DNA of 64,000 nucleotides from Diogma glabrata (taxonomy: Eukaryota; Arthropoda; Insecta; Diptera; Cylindrotomidae), in the NCBI GenBank assembly GCA_963693315.1, contig OY856188.1:156321034-156385033 (forward strand), read 5' to 3'. Below the pieces are notes generated by a model. It was not told where the DNA came from and searched no databases. It saw only the letters and a program-made list of their open reading frames with translations. The position numbers and the translations under genes are program-made. Below are positions 1 through 11,229 of the stretch, piece by piece. How positions within the stretch are numbered: the stretch's first letter is position 1; the number at the start of each line of letters is the position of its first letter.

Positions 1-768
1 TATTTCAAAAATAGTGAAGCGACCTACTCGAAAAACACCAAAAAACCAGTTTTTGCCATTTTTGAGGCACTTCCGGACCTCCAAATTTGCTAAATAATTA
101 CATGCCCACTAACTTTTATGTCCTTAACATAAAGCAAAAAAAAAATTCGACTTTGCTCTTACATCAAATATATCACTTATTTTTACTAATTTGACTCCAC
201 TAATTAGGTAGTAAAGCTAAGCTAATATTTTAGAAATCATTTTGGAATAAAGACATTGTAACTCAAGGGTGCCACCCGATCGACAAAGTGTGCCACATTA
301 TCGACGTTAACCACTTTTCCTATACATTATTCAGCATATGTGTTTTCAGACCTTGTCGTTAAAGAATCATTCTTGCATATTAAATAATATACCGTAAAAA
401 AAGTCAATATGGTATCTATTGGAATATTCAATGCTATTGAGTAATTGTGGTGATGGTATTCAATGCTCAACATGTTGATTCGATTAATATTGTTAAAATA
501 TTATTTCACGTAATAACTTAAAAATTTTTAAAAGTAGAATAGATTCTTTTTGAACCAATAACACATTTATAGGACACATTTATAAGTTATCACAATTTAT
601 AAATTAAAATTATATGGATAACCTGGTTAAAATGGTTTCTATAGAAGTGATTTAGCGTTAAAAACATTGTGATGGTTTGTTTAAGTTTTTACGGTCGGGT
701 GTCACCCCAAAACGGGTGACACCCGGGGCTGACCGCACCCCGCCCCCCCCCCTAGCTACGCCACTGTT
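1..768. mobile_element. hAT element terminal fragment
   Basis: Bases 754-768 read CTAGCTACGCCACTG, the reverse complement of the terminal inverted repeat CAGTGGCGTAGCTAG that opens the hAT element at 31415. Both are followed internally by a GGGTGACACCCGGGG block (here 711-730), so the two ends belong to one family in opposite orientation. A poly-C run (744-754) lies just inside the end. I see no transposase coding in 1-690, which is AT-rich, so the internal limit is uncertain and the element may continue left of the window. The family call rests on this TIR and on the transposase remains near 31.5-35.2 kb. Confidence 0.6.
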
Positions 769-1875
769 TGAGAGCCATATTCAGACCGCATATGGCTTCT
801 GTTCAGACTGGGTAGCTTGCTGAGTTATCCTCCGTAAATTTTTTTTGTTCCGATTTTATTAGATTACCGATAAGAAATGTTACTTGCTGGCTTCACGTTG
901 TCACCAGTTAGGGAAGGTTTTAAATTATATTTAACTTGTTATGGATAATTCTATTTTTATTTAGTAATTGAATCTCCCTAATCTTTGTTTGTAATTTTAG
1001 GTGATTTGGAGACGGTTCAATAACACAATAAACGGCTTTATTTGCCTAAACCATGAACACTACGATTCCCTTCGAAACTTCATTCTTTGGAAAGAAATTT
1101 TGAAGAGACTCTGACGTTATTAATTCTATTTTTAGGACTCTGGAAGCATACTGTAGGACTCCAACTATTAGCATCAAGATAAAAGAAAAAGTTTTTAGTT
1201 ATCGCTCAATTATAATTATTTAAATTAATTAGTATTTAAAAGTTAAGATCAATGAAATCATAGGCACTAAGTAAGGTATTTACAAATTTATATATATTTA
1301 TATTTAAAAGAAAACAAAAGAAGGAAGAAAGAAATCAAATCGTTAAATTAATTTAATTATTATTCAATTTTCTTTAATTATTATTAATTAATATTCCAAT
1401 TTAATTATTTTTTTTTTCAATTTAATTATTATTTAAAAGTTGAGAACAATGAAATCAAAGTAATCTAGAAGGATATTTACTTAATTTATAGATATTGTAT
1501 TAGAAAAGAAAAAGAAAGGAAACCACAAGTTATTGGCTATCAAGATTCCCTGATTGTTTGAATTTTGCTTTAGTTGTTTGAATTTGTTTGATTTTTTTTT
1601 TTGTATTTGAAAGGCAATTTTTTTTTCTGTTCAATTTTTTTTGAAAAGTTACATAAAGTTCAATCTCTCGGGTAAACAATAGAATTTTCTTGTCAACTTC
1701 CGTTTGCTAGAGTAATCGATTTGACCTTACATTTTTTATTTACTTTTCTACATACATTTTCATTAAATTATTGAGCTCGGTTATTATCAGGACCTGGTTG
1801 CAGTGCGATCGCTCCTAGTAGTATTAGAAGCTTTTATCTATAATTGTTTTCTTGTTTGTTAAGAAGATTAAAGCC
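769..1875. other. AT-rich non-coding stretch, no gene seen
   Basis: No convincing coding frame. It contains AATTA-rich low-complexity sequence (about 1320-1440) and T-rich runs (1580-1640) ahead of the RING/gag locus. It could be the LTR or leader of that element, but I cannot find a matching second LTR in the window. Confidence 0.4.
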
Positions 1876-2292
1876 ATGGATCCGAGTGAGGTAGAACCAA
1901 CTAATAGTATAACTTGTACAATTTGTCATGAGCAGATTTTTCTGGCGGAAGCAATTGCCTCCACACCTTGTCGACACACCTTTCATGATGCATGTATCAC
2001 ACAGTGGCTGGAGGCTCATCCTACCTGTCCAGTGTGTAGACAAAAGTGTGTTATCTCAGATTTGCGTCGTATGTCGCAATTTGCAGTGCCAGATGAGAGC
2101 CAACCTATATCGAGTGGTACCACTCATAAAATGATAACTCGATCAAGTGGGTTGACATCCTCTCGTCCTTCATTTAGATCGGCAATAAAAAAATTTATCT
2201 TAAAAATTTATTTTTATCTCAAAGATCCACAAAGAAATCTAAAACGACACGAAGAGCAAAAGCATTGGAAGACGAAAATCGCGATTGGGTAG
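1876..2292 (+). pseudogene. RING-H2 finger domain at the head of a retroelement gag locus
   Basis: The likely start is the ATG at 1876, in a good context (aaagccATGG). Near residues 14-56 the protein has a C3H2C3 RING-H2 pattern: CTIC, a 15-residue loop, CRH, FHDAC, then CPVC. RING-H2 fingers usually recruit ubiquitin-conjugating enzymes (E3 ligase role). The frame closes at 2292, while an overlapping frame from 2265 continues into a proline/serine-rich linker and then gag capsid sequence, so a frameshift near 2190-2265 separates them. The acidic/serine tail after the RING resembles a linker. I infer that this was the N-terminus of a Gag-like polyprotein; it could instead be an unrelated gene fragment joined by insertion. 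Confidence 0.6.
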
Positions 2293-3608
2293 ATCAACAC
2301 TCTTTAGAGACTGTCTTACGTATAAATAACGACGAATTACGAGAAGATGTATCTGCCCAAATAGAACGACTAACACTGTCATTACATCAGGGATTACGTA
2401 ACTTGGGGAAGACCAGCACTACAGTCTTAGCTCCTGATCATCAGTCGATAAACGTGAGTGATACTACTTCGCAAATTATCACTAGTCAGACTAGACAACC
2501 CGCGTTCCTTCAGAGAACTAATGCCAATTTAGGTTCTACTTTCCACGCTTTACCTTTAATTCCACCCAACCCCCAGATTCCGTCATCAAGGCGCAATGTT
2601 TATTTTCAACCTCCTCATATGAGTTCCTCTTCTTCTATTCAACCACAAAATGACCATGCCTCTTTCTCTAAACGCCAACATCAGCCTTAGGCTGAAAAAA
2701 ATGCCAGCACCATTAGGAATTGGCATATCACCTTTAGTGGCGAAGCAGAAGAAATGGAAGTGGACGATTTCATTCAAAGAATTAATCACTTGTATCGTTC
2801 GGAAATTTCGGATAACTTCCGGATAACTTTCGGATAACTAACTAAATTTTGTCTACGCATGCGCATTTATCATTCGAAGGGTTAGCTTTGGAATTCTTTT
2901 GGAAATACCTTCGGTGAAACCAAGTAGTGAATTGGCATGAATTATGTACTGCTTTGCGGGATGAGTTTAGGTACTGGCGTACGAACGACGAAATAAGGGA
3001 CCTTATGAGATCTCGAAAACAAGGTGCGAGCGAAACCTTCGATGATTTTTCACGAAGTATATTGCAATTGGCAGATAGATTGGTGTTCCCTCTCACTGAC
3101 CACGAGATGCTGGGATTGCTAAGGAATAGTCTTAGAGCAGAAATCCAGAAAGAGCTTCTTCATGTTATGATTTACAAAAGTTTCACATTTACGAGAACTA
3201 TGTAGAAACAGCGAAAAGTGGATAATAATCATGCAACATCCTAAGCGCGAACCGGGTTTACGTTCCACGAGACAAGTTTCCGAAGTATATACATCTGCCC
3301 CACCGGTGAAACAAGAAGAATTTCCCTGGCCACACCCCGGGTATCCCAAAACTTTGAATCACCTGAATATACCGGATGTTTCCGCTTATCAACCATCCAC
3401 CTCCTCTCAAGTTGTTTCGCCCACATTGGTTTGCTGGAACTGCCGTAGGATGGGATATGCATATCCTGATTGTGAAGAAGTCAGAACTATTTTTTGTTAT
3501 GGCTGTGGCACGGCGGATACTTACAAACCTAAATGTGAGGATTGTAAGCGAAATTTTGCTCGTGGGCCGACCACACGACACCCAGGTCGTCCTCACTCAT
3601 CCTCTTAA
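2265..3608 (+). pseudogene. Decayed LTR-retrotransposon gag (capsid plus two zinc knuckles)
   Basis: Three frame segments of one Gag-like protein. 2265-2838 holds a polar linker, an in-frame TAG at 2688-2690, then capsid sequence (WHITFSGEAEEMEVDDFIQ near 2721). 2927-3205 continues the capsid (WHELCTALRDEFRYW). 3231-3608 ends in two knuckles: C-x2-C-x4-Y-x4-C, where the expected His is Tyr, and C-x2-C-x9-C-x2-C (cysteines from about 3432 to 3545). At least two frameshifts and one stop disrupt it. No protease or reverse transcriptase follows, so the element is truncated or decayed after gag. The order of capsid then zinc knuckles fits a gypsy-type Gag; the RING segment directly upstream is unusual. 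Confidence 0.65.
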
Positions 3609-4009
3609 ATTCGGGTTGCCGACTTTTTAGTTTAAGTGTAAGCTCTATTGAATTATTATTTTGTACGCCTACATTTGATATTTATATAACTTCTCCTCTG
3701 TCTCAGGCAGATTCGAATGTATCACTCGAATGTATCGATACATTCGAATATATAGAATGTGCTACGTATCAATCATCCAACTCAATAAGCTTTTCGGCTG
3801 TACCTTATAACCATTGGAGTTGTACGTTGACCCTCAGTGACACTTGTATTATATGATTGATTCCAAATTTCGTCAATAACTCGGTAAATTCTGATTTGAA
3901 ATCTTCACTCTCTATATGTGAGCCTACTACGTCCTTTCATTGACGTGAATAGTTCCCCCGATCTTGTTTCTCCTTCTAGTTTGACCTCTAAATCGAAAAC
4001 CAACCAACT
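3609..4009. other. Non-coding interval after the gag relic
   Basis: No recognisable gene. A short inverted motif around 3712-3760 (CGAATGTATCGATACATTCG core) can form a hairpin. It may include remains of the pol region of the gag element, but no protease or RT motif is readable. Confidence 0.35.
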
Positions 4010-4323
4010 CTTGGGCAGACACGCTATCAATTACGCCGTTGAGGCGATGACAATTTTAAAGTTGAAACTTCTTCATCACTTATTTATGTTTACTTAAGTT
4101 GAATCTTTCCACTGTCATTAGACTCCATATTATGGAAATGTTTTTACATTATATGGGAATTGTTGCATTAAATTTCTAGACAATACTTTGTGTGAATTCA
4201 TAGAATGGCGAACATTTCTATTCTAATTAACATCCTAAGTCACGATTGTATAGTCATTACTGATTGTTCCCAATCAATGTGAAATCAATGGCTAACACTT
4301 GGTCAATTTGTAGTCCTATATGT
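4010..4323. repeat. Direct repeat, copy 1
   Basis: This 314-bp sequence from CTTGGGCAGACACGCTATC to TAGTCCTATATGT recurs at 4522-4835 with a handful of substitutions and the same length (offset 512 bp). Its first bases are the anticodon-side half of the tRNA-like sequence that is complete only in copy 2. Confidence 0.85.
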
Positions 4324-4479
4324 ATTAACATTAGACTACATTAAGGGAATTTAAATTAATTTTGAATTTTTGAGATCAATTAAACTCAAGTAAGTAAAGA
4401 AGTAATTGGAATATTTTTAATTCAAAGGTATGGTTTGAAGTTTCTCAGAAAAAACTCCACTTCACATTTTTCGTGTTTC

Positions 4480-4562
4480 GGTTGGGATTCGAACCTACCT
4501 CGTCAGTGCCCGGCTCGAATCCTTGGGCAGACACGCTATCGATTACGCCGTTGAGGCGATGA
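4480..4562 (-). repeat. tRNA-derived SINE-like head
   Basis: On the minus strand this reads like a tRNA gene: an A-box-like AATCGATAGCGTGTCTG and, about 40 bases later, a clear B-box GGTTCGAATCCC followed by AACC. It resembles an arginine-type tRNA but lacks a full acceptor stem, so it is best read as the pol III promoter of a SINE. The tail would be the 4522-4835 repeat or its flank. Confidence 0.55.
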
Positions 4563-4835
4563 CAATTTTAAAGTTGAAACTTTTTCATCACTTATTTATT
4601 TTTACTTAAGTTGAATTTTTCCACTGTCATTAGACTCCATATTATGGAAATGTTTTTACATTATATGGGAATTGTTGCATTAAATTTCTAGACAGCACTT
4701 TGTGTAAATTCATAGAATGGCGAACATTTCTATTCTAATTAACATCCTAAGTCACGATTGTATAGTTATTATTGATTGATTCCAATCAACGTGAAATCAA
4801 TGGCTCACACTGTGTCAATTTGTAGTCCTATATGT
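4522..4835. repeat. Direct repeat, copy 2
   Basis: Second copy of the 314-bp repeat at 4010-4323. It ends exactly where recognisable reverse-transcriptase coding on the minus strand begins (4836), so its boundary is also an insertion or truncation junction. Confidence 0.85.
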
Positions 4836-6440
4836 TCACGCATGAGCGCATGCGAGCATCTGAGTGCAGGTGGAGCGATATTGCTTAACACATGGAGTCA
4901 AGGTAAAGGAGTGGACCTGATAGTACCACTTATAGTACGCATCGTTGCATTCAGCTGTCAGTCGACTTTTTGAGTATGTGTGCTATTCAACCAGACTGGT
5001 GCACCGTACTCAGCCACTGAGTAAACCAGATTTAGAGCAGTTGTGCGGAGGGGGCTGGAGTAGCACCTCATGTCGAGCCTGCCGGTTTGTGCAATATATT
5101 GTTTCTCGTTTTAGATTTTTTTGACGTATTCTCTAGGTGGAGCTTAAAAGAAAGAGTTCTATCGAGAGTAATACCCAGATACTTTGGCTGTTGGTTGTAT
5201 TTATTGACAGTGCCGTTAAATAACACTGATATTTCGTGTTTTGCCAGTTTGTGGTTTAAGTGGAAACAAGAACTCTCGGTTTTACTTATATTATTAAATA
5301 AGCTGCACGTTCGAAAATAGTAATTCATTATCGCCAGGTCAGTTGAGAGCTTATCTTCCAAGCAACCCATGTCTTTGTTTTGAGTGGCCAGGGTCCAATC
5401 ATTAGCGTACCCAAATTTCTTTGATGTTGTGTCAGGAATGTCTTGAATGTACACATTAAAAAGAAATGGCACTAGGACGGAACCCTGTGGCTAACCATTG
5501 TTAAGCATTTTGGACCTACTACAGGAATTATTTAAATGAACTTTGAATACACGATTACTCAGCATGTTTTTAAATAAACGTGAAATGGTGCTACAACGTA
5601 TTGCATTGAACAGCTTATATATAATCCCAATTCGCCAGACTGTGTCATATGCTGCAGTGAGATCGATGAATACTGCGCCTGTTTTTAATTGTTTTTGATA
5701 CCCTGCTTCGATATAGGATGTTAAAGCGAGCAGTTGGTCAGTGCAACTGCGATTAGGACGAAAACCAGTTCGTTTGACTGGGATTTGGTCATTCAATATC
5801 AGTGCAACACGGTTGTAGATGAGCTGTTCTACCAATTTGTAGCAGGTACTTAAAAGTGTGATTAGGCGATAACTTCCTGGTTCACTGGATGCTTTACCTG
5901 GCTTCTGTATCGCTATCACTTTCGTAGTCTTAAAGTGTTTTGGAAGATTGCCGGTTTCTAGGATAATCGAAAAAAACTTAGTTAGCCATTGTTTTACATT
6001 TTTTCCCGAATTTTTAAGAAATTCTGGAAATATGCCATCATAGCCCGCTGCTTTTCCGTTTTTTGTTTGGGACAGAGCTGAATCTAGTTCTTCGCTACTA
6101 AAAGAGTTTGCATACTTCGATGGAAACGAGCAATTGCGCTTCATTTCTCTTAATTTTCGTTTAATTGTTCTCTTATAAAGGCGATTAATAAACGAACGAG
6201 ACACGTTTACGATATTATTTGTAGTGTCCTCTGGATTTATTTTATTGTAAGCACGAGTGATGGAGTTTGAGCCACCCAATTTCCGAAGGAGACTCCAAGC
6301 TTCCCTGTTTGAATGGGAAAAATCAATGTTTTCAACAGCGTTAATCCACTTTTGCTTCCTCGCGGCGTCCAGTGAGTAAATTAAGTCATCAGCCACGTCT
6401 TCCTCACCACTACTTAGGTATTCCTCATATAATTTATCGC
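4836..6440 (-). pseudogene. Jockey-type non-LTR reverse transcriptase pseudogene
   Basis: RNA-directed DNA polymerase of a LINE, read from 6440 down to 4836. The main frame (6440-5494) contains the fingers motif NGKAAGYDGIFPEFLK and palm motif A (FIDLTAAYDTVW). A single in-frame TAG at 5491-5493 sits just before the conserved PQGSVL block, and the same frame resumes to 5068. The catalytic YADD box reads YAND (about 5400), so one catalytic Asp is lost. Below 5068 a shifted frame still encodes the conserved C-terminal stretch (VAEYGAPVWLNS near 4990) with further stops. The 5' end (endonuclease, ORF1) is missing. It is dead: stop, frameshift and active-site change. A related endonuclease relic lies at 36510-36929. 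Confidence 0.85.
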
Positions 6441-6446
6441 TCTCTC

Positions 6447-7395
6447 TATCGCTCTCTCTCTACTATTTTAACTTTTTCCAAAATTCTAAAAATATTGCAA
6501 AAATTATAACAATATCAAGAATTGAAACTTTTTCCAAAATTATAATAAAATCAAAAATTAAAAATTTTTCAAAATTCTAAAAATATTCCAAAAATTCTAA
6601 CAAAATCAAAAATTGATTGAAAAATTGAAAACTATTCCAAAAATTTAAAATTTTTCAAAATTCTAAAATTATTTCAAAAAATCTTACGAAATCAAAAATT
6701 GAAACTTTTTTCAAAATTCTAAAAATATATTTGAAATTCGAAAATTCTATTTTTCAAAATTCTAAAAATATTCCAAAAATTAGAATTAAATCAAATATTT
6801 AAACTTTTTCTAATAATATTCCAAAAATTCTTATAAATTCAAAAATTTGAGGCTTTCTAAAATTATAATAAAATCAAAAATTTTAAATTTTTCAAAATTC
6901 TAAAAATATTCCAAAAATTCTTACAAAATCAAAAATTGAAACTTTTTTCTAAATTCTAAAAATATATTTAAAATTCAAAAATTCTATTTTTCAAAATTCT
7001 AAAATTATTAGAATAAAATCAAATATTTAAACTTTTTCTAAATTCTAATAATATTCCAAAAATTCCTTAAATTCAAACTTTTTCCAAAATTCTAAAAATA
7101 TTGCAAAAATTATAACAATATCAAAAACTTAAACTTTTTCCAAAATTATAATAAAATCAAAAATTTAAAATTTTTCAAAATTCTAAAAATATTCCAAAAA
7201 TTCTTACAAAATCAATCTTTGAAACTCTTTTCAAAATTTTAAAAATATGTTTTTAAATTCTAAAATTTTGTTTTCAAAATTCTAAAAATGTTCCAAAAAT
7301 TAGAATAAAATCAAATATTTCAACTTTTTCTCAATTCAAATAATATTCCAAAAATTTTTAAAAATTCAAACTTTTTCCAAAATTGTGTTCAATTT
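6447..7395 (+). repeat. AT-rich degenerate tandem array
   Basis: Many diverged copies of a short unit built on AAAATTCTAAAAATATTCC followed by AAAAATTCTAACAAAATC and AAAAATTGAAACTTTTTC, with an apparent period of about 55-65 bp. The reverse-complement version forms a second array at 11230-11640. No coding. Confidence 0.75.
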
Positions 7396-7845
7396 TTTAC
7401 TTTTTACTTTGGTCTGAAAGGCCTAAGTATTACATTCATGAGCCAAAAGTGAAATACTTACTCCCACTTTTTTGGCATTTCTCGACGTTTTAGGACCTAC
7501 TGATTCTGAAAAAGCAAAAAAAAAATGTATGTCTGTCTGTCGGCCGGCCGGCCGTCCGTCATTACCTACGCTTCAGGAAAAACCGCTGGAGGGATTTCAA
7601 AATTTTTTTTTCTAAAAATAGGTATACTCAAGGGACAGGTCCGAAAGGACGCTGTGTTCGATAACTCTACCGGAAGTGTGTCAAAAAATCATTATGTGTG
7701 GAAAAAATAGCAAATTTTCATATTTTTGGCTTAAAAAACGTTCATTTTAAGTGATTACGAGTAGGAACATTGAATTTGGAGAAATCTTGATGGTCGGGAT
7801 TAGTATGTGAGATCAAACACTAGATTATTGCAATATAAGTTTGTC
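7396..7845. other. Repeat-derived segment with TGTC/CGGC microsatellite
   Basis: Contains TGTCTGTCTGTCGGCCGGCC (near 7529) followed by an open frame of 61 codons (7525-7710) that has no ATG-supported context or recognised domain. The TGTCTGTCCG-type run followed by AAACCGCTGGAGGGATTTC is a layout I have seen in dispersed insect repeats. I treat it as non-coding repeat. Confidence 0.4.
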
Positions 7846-8968
7846 AAAAAAATGTTGTCAAGTGGGTCAAACGAAAGATTTTTATTTATTTTTTTTCCTA
7901 ATTTTTTGGGAAAAAAATAAAATTAGTTGTTTGTTTGAAATGAAGTTTTATATTATTATTGAGAATTATGGCATTATAGTCTAAGATCCGGCTGCAGGAT
8001 TAGTGCGCTCATCGATTTTTGCTAAAAATCAAATTTTTATGTATATTTATAATTAGGAGAATATATATCTACCAGGTTGCCTATCAAAATTTGGCCGCCA
8101 GTATTTTTAATTAAATTATTTTTAATTGATTTTTGGGAAAAAATTTCGTTCACTTGTTTTTTAAATAAAATGTCGTCTACATCACGGTAATTTATATAAA
8201 GATTCTAAAAATTCACGGTTGCCGTTGCGCACCTGGCCGCATCTCTTCGCAGCCAGGCGTAAACAGGTATGATTTCGATACATTTATACGTTCATAACGT
8301 ACATTGATTAATTCTGTATCAAATTAAAGCTAATTTTTTTCTATTTATTATCATATATGGTTGCCTAAGTAAATCCGGCCGCAAATAAGGGTTGCTGGCT
8401 GTTAAAGATGATAAATATTTAAGGTAGAGCGAAAGAGAGCTAGCGCGTAACATCATTTGTCAGACGAGGATAGCGAGGATAGTCATACCTGTTTACGCCT
8501 GGCTGCGAAGAGGTGCGGCCAGGTGCGCAATGGCAACCATGATTTTTTAGAATCGTTATATAATTTGCCGTGATGTAGACGACATTTTATTTAAAAAACA
8601 AGTGAACGAAATTTTTTCCCAAAAATCAATTAAAAATAATTTAACTAAAAATACTGGCGGTCAAATTTTGATAGGCAACCAGGTAGATATATATTCTCCC
8701 AATTATATATATACATAAAAATTTGGTTTTAGCAAAAAATCGATGAGCGCACTAATCCTGCAGCCGGATCTCGTACTATTATAAGTTTGTCAAAAAAATG
8801 TTGTCAAGTTTGTCAAAAGATTTTTATTTATTTTTTTACCCAATTTTTTAGAAAAAAATAAAATTTGTGTTTGAAATAAAAATTTTATTATTATTATTGA
8901 GAATTATGGCATTATAAGTTTGTCAAAAAATGTTTTCAAGTGTGTCAAAAGAAAGGTTTTTACACACT
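7846..8968 (+). repeat. About 135-bp minisatellite, left block
   Basis: Units begin GTTTGTCAAAAAAATGTTGTC and end GAGAATTATGGCATTATAA. Copies here: about 7846-7977 (cut by the fold-back element), 8785-8917 and a partial from 8918. The array resumes at 10735-11190. The unit contains TTTTTACCCAATTTTTT and TTATTATTATT tracts and no coding frame. Confidence 0.75.
7978..8777. mobile_element. Fold-back element with about 290-bp inverted repeats
   Basis: Left arm starts AGTCTAAGATCCGGCTGCAG and the right arm is its near-perfect reverse complement. Arms run about 7978-8270 and 8485-8777 around a core of about 210 bp. It is flanked by a 5-bp duplication ATTAT (7973-7977 and 8778-8782). The uninterrupted minisatellite unit (GGCATTATAAG at 8908, 10816, 10956) is the empty site, which fixes the boundaries. 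No coding capacity, so it is non-autonomous. The superfamily is not clear from the termini. Confidence 0.85.
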
Positions 8969-10119
8969 TTTATTTAACTTGACTCTTGAGAGCTTTGATG
9001 GGTGGAATTTTGTGATTCATTTTTCAGTAACTTCCCATTATGTTATTAATCCCAAATTGAAAAGACAAGTTTGTTGAAGCAGTCAGTACGTATTTCTAAA
9101 ACTTTTAAAGCAAAAAACTTTATAAATCTGAAGAAAAAAAATTCAAATTTTTTTTCATTCTGAAAGACCTTAAAGAATTGCACTGAAATCCTCATCCTCT
9201 GGTTGACTCATTTTGAGCGAAGGAATTTTGGTAATACTGTGTATATCATTATAATAATAGACATCATACATGTTTGTGTCATTTCATCTTAATAAAGAGC
9301 CTTACATTATAAATAATGAACACAAAAAAAATAAAAGTATGACATTTTGCTATAAGCTTATAGACCTTTTTTCTTAAAGTTCAAATCGTTATTTTGGTGT
9401 ATTTGACAGATTACATACAGCAATGATATTTAAAAATCAGTTATTATGTATGAAAATATGAAAATCCATAAGATCTGAATGTCCATTTACCGCGCTGAAA
9501 TTTTGCTGATACTGAGTATCTCATTATAATAGAGGACATATTACACATTTTTGTCATTTTTATATGAAAAAATGGCCTTAAATTGTAAATAATGAGTGAT
9601 TTGTATTTCGAAAATTTTAAATAATTGTCATTTCTTCTAAATCCAGATTGTTTTGTGTTCTCGTTAAGTTTTTTTTACTATAGTTGCATAATTATTATTT
9701 TTTCAATACATTTTAATACATAATTAATGATTTCTAATTATCATTGCTGTATGTAATCTGTCAATTACAATCAGTAATATAACGATTCGAATTTTAAGGA
9801 AAAAGCTCTATAATTTAGACCTTTTTTCCGAAAAAAACTTGACATTTGGGCGAACATATATATTTAATAATTTATGTACAACTTAAAATTAATACAACGA
9901 GCAAAGAAACGCACTAAAATTTTACACTGGATTTTTAAATAACATACTTACAATTGTTATAGTGCAATTAACCTTATTAAAATTACTTTAAATTTCAAAG
10001 AATATTAAATTTTCGGTAAATGATTTAATTGCTAGTTTTACTTATGGTGTATTTTCTGTGAAATAATGTGGTTAACTTGTTTGTAGGTAAAATTATATAA
10101 CTAAAAACTCTAAAATAAA
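8969..10119. other. AT-rich interval with an inverted repeat pair
   Basis: No gene. 9378-9430 (containing GACAGATTACATACAGCAATG) recurs inverted at 9744-9806. Two looser direct copies of CTCATTATAATA-GACATA-type sequence occur near 9245 and 9515. It may be a decayed fold-back insertion between the two halves of the minisatellite. Confidence 0.5.
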
Positions 10120-10740
10120 AAAATAAATAAAAAAAATTTAAAAAACACACTTTTTGAAAAACGAACTAAAAAGCAGAAAATAAATTTTGCATTAACACCA
10201 GCGTTATGTCTTTTATAATTATATTTCCTTTGAAATTGTTAGAAGAAAAAATATTTAAATGGTTTTTAACACATCTTAGCATAGATGCAAATATTAAATT
10301 TTTGACTAATTTAAAATGCTAATTTTCGATTGGCAAACAGTCTTCCGTTCCCATTTGTTACATAAAATAAAAGTGGGTGGCGCATTCAGAAACGAAAGGG
10401 AATAAACGTTGGTAGTCTATCTTGTTAGAGATTAACATAGAATACATTTGTTCCTTTTCTATATTAACGTATGCGTCACCCACTTTTATTTTATGTAACA
10501 AATGGGAACGGAAGACTGTTTGCCAATCGAAAATTAGCATTTTAAATTAGTCAAAAATTTAATATTTGCATCTATGCTAAGATGTGTTAAAAACCATTTA
10601 AATATTTTTTCTTCTAACAATTTCAAAGGAAATATAATTATAAAAGACATAACGCTGGTGTTAATGCAAAATTTATTTTCTGCTTTTTAGTTCGTTTTTC
10701 AAAAAGTGTGTTTTGTAAATTTTTTTTATTTTCATTTATT
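10120..10740. repeat. Long palindrome (fold-back), arms about 260 bp
   Basis: Left arm about 10120-10385 and right arm about 10466-10740 are reverse complements with very few mismatches (for example CACACTTTTTGAAAAACGAAC against GTTCGTTTTTCAAAAAGTGTG). The loop is about 80 bp. It sits within the minisatellite territory, which resumes directly after it. No coding sequence. Confidence 0.85.
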
Positions 10741-11190
10741 TTTTACCCAATTTTTTTAGAAAAAAATAAAATTAATAGTTTGTATGACATGATATTTTAT
10801 TATTATTATAGAGAATTATGGCATTATAAGTTTGTCAAAAAAATGTTGTCAAGTGTGTCAAAAGAAAGATTTTTATTTATTTTTTTACCCAATTTTTTGG
10901 AAAAAAATAAAATTGTTTGTTTGAAATGAAATTTTATTATTATTATTGAGAATTATGGCATTATAAGTTTGTCAAAAAATGTTGTCAAGTGTGTCAAAAG
11001 AAAGGTTTTTATTTATTTTTACCCAATTTTTTTAGAACAAAATAAAAATAATAGTTTGTATGACATGATATTTTATTATTATTATATTATAAGTTTGCAT
11101 TATAAGTTTGACAAAAAATAATGTCAAGTGTGTCAAAAAATGATTTCATTTATTTTTTTAGCCAATTTTTTGGAAAAAAAATGTAGCGGT
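10735..11190 (+). repeat. About 135-bp minisatellite, right block
   Basis: Three to four further copies of the unit seen at 7846-8968, with unit ends GCATTATAAG at about 10827, 10966 and 11105. The last copies are degenerate (extra TTATATTATAAGTTTGC near 11085). Confidence 0.75.
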
Positions 11191-11229
11191 TTTTATGACG
11201 TAAATGTAATTTAAAATGAAATTTGACAT

